A stretch of DNA of 14,048 bases from Phoronis ovalis. Lineage: Eukaryota; Phoronida; Phoronidae. The position numbers and the translations under genes were made by a program. A model generated the notes under the pieces. The model was not told the DNA's origin and did not search any database. It worked only from the letters and a program-made list of their open reading frames with translations. Position 1 is the first letter of the stretch. Each line of letters starts with the position of its first letter. This document shows, in pieces, positions 9,187 to 14,048 of the stretch. Where the stretch lies: assembly GCA_028565635.1 (NCBI GenBank), contig JAOXYB010034551.1, positions 1-14,048 of the forward strand, given 5' to 3'.

Positions 9187-12100
9187 TTATATTAATTGCT
9201 GGTTTTCATAATCTTGTATAGTAGAATAAGTGTTATCTTCATCAACATATGAATTCATATTGGAGGAGTATTCTGGTAGTACTATATCATAACTTCTGTT
9301 TTCATTCAAATATCCATTGTAGCCAGAGGCTTCTGCTGCAGCGAACTCTGAATTTTGATATCCAATGGAATCTGATATGATGGCAATTGGTGGCATGTTA
9401 TAATATTCTTGCTCGTCAGCTGCTGTATATTCTGGTATAAGGGATATATCATCTGCAGTTTCATTAATATGTGCAGCTACATCATTTGCCGGTCTTGCTG
9501 TTTTAATTCTTTTGCGATACTTAATGAAACCTACAACTACTGTAACTAGCAAAATGATAAACAAAGAACTAATCACCAACAGAGGGATTAAATATTGAAT
9601 TGGTTCTCCATTAGAGTATTTGCTCGGAGATGTATGAGAGGGTACTGTTTCTGTACTTTGTGGTACCATGGTTGTTGTCTTGTGGCTTTTTGTTGTTATG
9701 ATTGATAGAGTTGTGACCAAAGAGTCCATTGTTGATGCCTCTGTTGTCACTGTCCCATTTATTGGTGTGGGATCTGTATTTGCTGTTGTTTTTGCTCTGT
9801 ACATAGTTGATGTTGATGTGTTTATCATCATGGTAGTAATACTGTCTGTTGTTGATTCCAAGGTTTCTGTAGTTGTTTTTGTTACCTTTGTCGCAGTAGA
9901 CATGGTTGAATTGGTGCTAGTTGCTACTGTTGTTGGTGGCAAAGTACTGGCTATAGTTGTACTAGTAACGACGGATGAGTTTTTGCAGATTGATTCTTCA
10001 CTTGTAGCGTCTATTTCGAGAGACTGTGTAAAATTTATTTTGGTCAGTTTTGTGCAAACTATATTTATAGCCTTGCATGTATACTCTCCTACCTGGTAGG
10101 TTGATCTGTTAATTGTCAAGACAGCAAAATTTTCATAAATCACCTTATTCCTTGATGGTTCATGTTCAGTAATATGTCCTTCTGGTGTCTCCCATGTTAT
10201 CAGCGGAGCTGGGTCACCAGAAGATGTGCAGTTGATTTCAACAGTGTCGTTGATAGTATTAGTAGATAGCGTCAAATTAGTTGGCTCAATACATTCCATT
10301 GCTACTCCTGAAAGGGAAGGCATGGGTGCTGTTTGCCAAGGTGTAGCACACGACATATAATAAGCATTTGTTATTGAATCAAATTTTGACTCATATTCAT
10401 TGAATGATATCGAACTCCATACATCAATATAAATACATGTGCTGGTTCTATAAGACGTACTTCTAATCCACTGTTTAATATATTCTAATTCGCAGTTACA
10501 ATGTAAAGGGTTATTTCCTAGTGAAACTTCTTTTAATGAACCCTCTAAAAAAAATTTCTGAAGGTCCCTGGGAAGAGTTTGTAGCATGTTTCTTTGAAGG
10601 CACAGTGCAGACAAATTACTGACATTTTCTAGTGAACCCTCCTCAATGTACCTGATGTTGTTTCCAGATAGACCTATCTTTGTAATGCTTTGGCTAGCAT
10701 TGCTGAACATTTTTCGTGTTATTTTCTGTAAGTTGTTGTTGTCAAGAAAAAGTTTTTTTAGACATAGTGTAAATGCCCATAATTTCCCATCTACAGTAGT
10801 TAAATAATTCCCTGCAAGATTTACTGTTTGTAGATGGATCATCTCATCAAATAATCCGTTTTCAAGCTGTGCTATATGGTTATTATCAAGAAAAAGTCCA
10901 ATAACATTATTCAAGCCACTGAAAGTATTTTTGGATACATTAGATATCCTGTTAAATCCCAAGATTAAATATTTTAAATAACCCAACTCAAAAAATGCAT
11001 CATCTTCAATCTGTGAAATGTGATTGTACTGCAAACTAAGATATTCAAGATGTTGTAGTCCTCTGAAAGTTTTATTAGAAATTTTAGGTACCTTATTTAT
11101 TCCTAGATTTAATCGCTCCAATCCTGAAACTTGATCAAAGATCCCATCATAAATCTTATTCACTTGATTCCGACTCAGATCCAGGTGGTGTAGGTTTGGT
11201 AATCCTACAAAAGCTTGTTTACCTGCATTTGATATTTGATTCTTTGACAGGTCCAACCAGTTTAACTTTGAAAAATTACTGAATGTATAATCAGGAATCT
11301 GAGTCAATTTGTTACTTGAAAAATCTATGGAAGTAATACTTTGTAATCCAGTGAAAGTTAATCTGGAAATGTTTGCTATATCATTATTATGTAGATATAA
11401 TGATTTTAGTTTAGCTAACGGATTAAAAACACCATCAGGGAGCTGAGTCAATTTGTTTCTAGAAAAATGTATTGATAAAATACTTTGTAATCCAATGAAA
11501 GTTAGTCTGGAAATGTTTACTATATTATTTTCGTATAGATATAATGATTTTAGTTTAGCTAACATATTAAAAACACCATCAGGGAGCTGAGTCAATTTGT
11601 TGCCATGAAGGTCCAGAGAAATAAGATTCTGAAGTCCATTAAAATCACCATCAGAGAACTGAGTCAATTTGTTGCCATTAAGGTCTAGAGAAATAAGATT
11701 CTGAAGTCCATTAAAAACACCATCACGGAACTGAGTCAATTTGTTGCCATCAAGGTAAAGAGAAATAAGATTCTGAAGTCCATTAAAAACACCATCAGAG
11801 AGCTGAGTCAATTTGTTGCCACCAAGGTCAAGAATAGTAAGATTTTGAAGTCCATTAAAAGTCTGCCTGGAAATACCTTGTATTTCATTCTCCCTTAGAA
11901 GTAACGTTTTTAAGTCCGATATCTGGCTTAAGTCAGGAATATTAGTTAATTTGTTTTGACTTAAGGTAAGATCCTTAATATTCTTTATTTCAGTGACTGT
12001 CTGTGTAGAAATCTCTGATATCTCATTGTTTTGCAATTTTAAGTTAGCCAATCTGGGTAAATGACTAAACGCTTCTCCAGGCAAATATGGCAGTTTATTA

Positions 12101-12539
12101 AAGCCCAGGTCGATAGTTGCAATATTTTGTAATCCTTTCAAAGCTTGTCTAGATATACCTTGAATCTCATTGTCAGATAGATCAAGTGTCCTTAAACTTA
12201 GACAGTACCTGAACAACCCATCTGGAATGTAGGTTATTTTATTGTTCGATAAAGAAATATAGCTGGTTCCACTTCCATATAAAAACTTAAAAGCATCTTG
12301 TTTTATGGTATGAATGCCACATTTGTCAATAAAAATTCTGTGGACTGACACAAACTGCTGCATGAAAGTATTTGTAATTATTCCATTTGATGGACAAATA
12401 CACAAACAGCTAGGTAATATCACCATAGCTATTACCATTACAGTAGTTAACTGTTGCTTTATCAGATGTTTGGACCTACAAATAATTAAGAATCATGTAA
12501 ATAATAATACTGTAATTGCCAGAATAACTTTTCTTACAT
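9187..12539 (-). CDS. LRR-Ig single-pass transmembrane receptor
   Basis: A type I membrane protein of 1,083 codons from the ATG at 12436-12438, or 1,096 if an upstream intron is spliced. Numbering below is from the inner Met. Order: hydrophobic signal peptide (about 1-17); roughly 24 LRRs of LxLxxNxL type (61-637); LRR C-terminal cap with HCNC (C647, C649, then C668, C697, C716); one Ig-like domain (about 718-810; C737, W749, Y786-T-C788); a Thr/Ser-rich, probably O-glycosylated stalk (811-949); a transmembrane helix (950-972); KYRKRIK stop-transfer; and a 111-residue tail with 11 tyrosines. The layout recalls LRR-Ig receptors such as LRIG, LINGO and AMIGO, but the long mucin stalk and tail are not typical of any one of them, so no symbol is given. 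A ligand-binding ectodomain and phosphotyrosine signalling are inferred. An immune role is possible but unproven. There is no canonical LRR N-terminal cap, only C11, C13, C15 and C40. Confidence 0.95.
11303..11878 (-). repeat. recent tandem duplications within the LRR array
   Basis: The string gtcaatttgtt recurs starting at 11303, 11447, 11591, 11663, 11735 and 11807, giving exact spacings of 144, 144, 72, 72 and 72 bp. Three consecutive 72-bp units (11591-11806) differ pairwise at only about five or six positions; a fourth copy from 11807 has diverged in its second half. The two 144-bp units each encode an LRR pair (LPDGVF type then NISRLTF type). The period equals one 24-residue LRR, so both one-repeat and two-repeat units have been duplicated in frame. 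Confidence 0.85.
12476..12537 (-). other. 62-bp intron that splits the start codon
   Basis: On the minus strand AAAT/gtaaga at 12537 and ttatttgtag/GTCC at 12476 form a good GT-AG pair with a pyrimidine-rich 3' end. Joining them makes AT/G, an in-frame ATG adding MSKHLIKQQLTTV before the inner Met. The addition supplies a basic n-region ahead of the hydrophobic core, as expected of a signal peptide. The upstream frame is otherwise open only back to a TGA inside the intron. Confidence 0.6.
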
Positions 12540-12554
12540 TTACAACTTTGGCAT
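12540..12554 (-). promoter_or_regulatory. four-codon upstream ORF abutting the spliced start
   Basis: On the minus strand an ATG at 12554-12552 encodes MPKL and stops at TAA (12542-12540), with the split start codon beginning at the next base. A terminating ribosome would sit directly on the receptor's start, so reinitiation control is plausible. This depends on transcription beginning upstream of 12554. Confidence 0.4.
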
Positions 12555-12559
12555 CACTT

Positions 12560-13950
12560 ATTGTAAGTTATTACAACATATATCAGCCTGTCGAGAAGAA
12601 TTTCCAAATGAATTTCATCACAATTATTTTAAAATAGTATGTAAGAAGAGAGAAGTAGCTTTAAAAGTTTTACACAACAATTGGTAGGTATAGCAACTGG
12701 TAAATTTTAATTTACAATTACTGCAAAGTATCAAAGGTAAACTAATCTTACCAATACCTCATGATCAATAAATGGTAACGAATGGTGTAACAAATTTCTG
12801 AAACGGTTTTCCTATGAGTATTCTTCTGCCGATGATTTTATAAAGAAATAAATATTTTGTTTGCTTTCTTAATTTTATAGGGAATTAATGTTTATATCAT
12901 GGTGTGTAGTAGTTTTGGTTTTGAAACCTAGCTGGTCAGTTTTAAGCTGTAATTGTTGTTGCTGTTACTTTTAATCAATTATTATGTTATGATGCTTGAA
13001 AAATAAGCTATTGAAATACTATTTGCTATTTCCTTCTTTCAGTTTCATTGACGATATCATAATAGTTTAATTTATTTACCCCATAGTTAGAATCTGTTGA
13101 TTTTAGAATTATATTTATTTATTTAAGTGCATAAAAGAGCTGAACATGAAAACATACAAAAGACGAGTTCAAAACTCGAACTTTCCTGATACCTGGTGCA
13201 ACCAATCCTCCATGTTAATTATACTTCATTTGCCTCTTTCAGCAATTCACTTTAAAAACGATAGATGTATGCAGCCAACCTACAAATTATGTCGGTGTTG
13301 TCTGAGCTGAATAATGGAGAATACTTCTCAATCACTTGATCAGAATATACAAAATAATATTGTTTCATATATTGTTTAATTTGTAGATGATCACATACGG
13401 TGGACAAACTAGTCTAGTAGAAAATGGGAATTTGCATTAATCAATAACTTCAACGAAGTTACTGCATAATATATATGTTCTCCGGCCATCTTTTTTAGCT
13501 GTTTTGATAAACTTTGTGATTAGATCGATGTTCTTAATCAACTTTATAATGCTATTCACTGACTAGTAACTGAGATATTATCTAAATAAAATGTGCATCT
13601 TGTGGTACCGGGCATGCCTTCATTCCACTTCTTTACAAATATATCTCTGAACAAATTTATAAAATATTTTTAAAAACAAGTTAAGTTGCTGTAACCAAAC
13701 TTTACCAAATCTCATTTTAAAGATCTATAAGTAAAGGGAACTCATAAATACTGCTCTTCTCAGTAATTTTTTTCTGTAGTATAATGTTGTGTGTATCATA
13801 TATCCCACTCTCCCGGTCACTCGAAATTTGTATTTATTATTATTTTTAACATATATTAGTGGAAAAAATAATAAATTATTTTTTATCAGATTGAATTAAA
13901 TAAAACTTAACAGTGTTTCAAATATTTTTTAGAAAAGTTTCCCAAGTATG
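12560..13950. other. intergenic region between divergent genes
   Basis: No supported gene. Weak + strand exon-like stretches follow acceptors at 13243 (20 open codons from CAA, containing DVCSQPTNY, then TGA) and at 13387 (17 open codons, MITYGGQ..., then TAA). They do not join in phase through good donors and match nothing I recognise. A small hairpin, cgagttcaaaactcg, lies near 13165. The region should hold the promoter of the LRR gene on the minus strand; no clear TATA was seen for it. Confidence 0.4.
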
Positions 13951-13957
13951 AGCCTCC

Positions 13958-13965
13958 TATATATA
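13958..13965 (+). promoter_or_regulatory. TATA box of the rightmost gene
   Basis: TATATATA followed by G, preceded by a pyrimidine-rich ctcc, lies 61 bp before the ATG at 14019. A start site about 30 bp downstream (near 13990) would leave a roughly 30-nt leader. The local sequence also becomes distinctly more GC-rich after 13990. Confidence 0.5.
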
Positions 13966-14018
13966 GTCGATTGTAGTTCGTAGTTTAACTTCCCAACCCG
14001 ACGCGGAACTTTTTCACC

Positions 14019-14048
14019 ATGTCGGCTTCCGACTGGAAGTCGAGATTC
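14019..14048 (+). CDS. first ten codons of an unidentified gene, cut by window edge
   Basis: The ATG sits in a strong context (caccATGt) and opens MSASDWKSRF, running off the window. The TATA box upstream, the leader length and the sudden rise in GC all support a real start. Ten residues are too few to name the product. It is transcribed divergently from the LRR receptor gene. Confidence 0.5.
   Translation, partial: MSASDWKSRF

Noticed and set aside
9190-9522. ITIM or ITAM signalling motifs in the receptor tail
   Set aside because: YDIV and YSTI lack the required residue at position -2, and their spacing (17 residues between) is outside the ITAM range.
9668-10099. 143-codon + strand frame, Val-rich
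   Set aside because: It is the antisense shadow of the Thr/Ser-rich stalk of the LRR receptor; Thr codons (ACN) read as Val-type codons on the opposite strand.
12314-12637. 107-codon + strand frame over the receptor's 5' end
   Set aside because: It overlaps the signal peptide, the 62-bp intron and the 5' leader of the minus-strand gene, with no recognisable protein features.
13243-13440. Two acceptor-led open stretches as missing C-terminal CatSper exons
   Set aside because: They end in stops within 20 codons, do not join in phase by good donors, and match no recalled family segment.

Overview
The window is nuclear DNA from an animal. It is AT-rich, has GT-AG introns, and carries a CatSper-epsilon-like gene and a leucine-rich-repeat (LRR)/Ig transmembrane receptor. 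There is no sign of operons, ribosome binding sites or prokaryotic genes. The clade cannot be fixed from sequence alone. A CatSper accessory subunit plus an LRR-Ig receptor with a mucin-like stalk would fit an invertebrate metazoan.

Region 1 (about 635-6589, + strand) holds a multi-exon gene. Nine exons join in a single open frame of 235 codons with correct phase at all eight junctions. The reading matches my recollection of the N-terminal domain and first beta-propeller blades of CATSPERE, with CATSPERD-like features. CATSPERE is a single-pass accessory subunit of the sperm flagellar Ca2+ channel. The true start lies upstream, and I cannot find the C-terminal half of the protein in this window. 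Its introns hold a LINE remnant (about 2280-2457), an 82-bp hairpin (3554-3635) and a minisatellite-bearing inverted-end element (4089-4517).

Region 2 (6590-9186) has no convincing gene. It holds a MITE-like element with roughly 100-bp inverted repeats (about 7070-7511) and an unexplained patch open on both strands (8578-8893).

Region 3 (9187-12554, - strand) holds the clearest gene. It is a 1,083-codon exon, or 1,096 codons if a short 5' intron is accepted, for a type I membrane receptor: signal peptide, about 24 LRRs, LRR C-terminal cap, one Ig domain, Ser/Thr-rich stalk, one transmembrane helix and a Tyr-rich tail. Removing a 62-bp intron would create the start codon across the splice junction, directly after a four-codon upstream ORF. 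Part of the LRR array is made of recent 72-bp and 144-bp tandem duplications, and most differences between the 72-bp copies change the protein. The tail has tyrosines every seven residues and four pYxN motifs.

Region 4 (12560-14048) is mostly intergenic. It ends with a TATA box and the first ten codons of another + strand gene. The LRR gene and this gene are divergent. The CatSper-like gene and the LRR gene converge.
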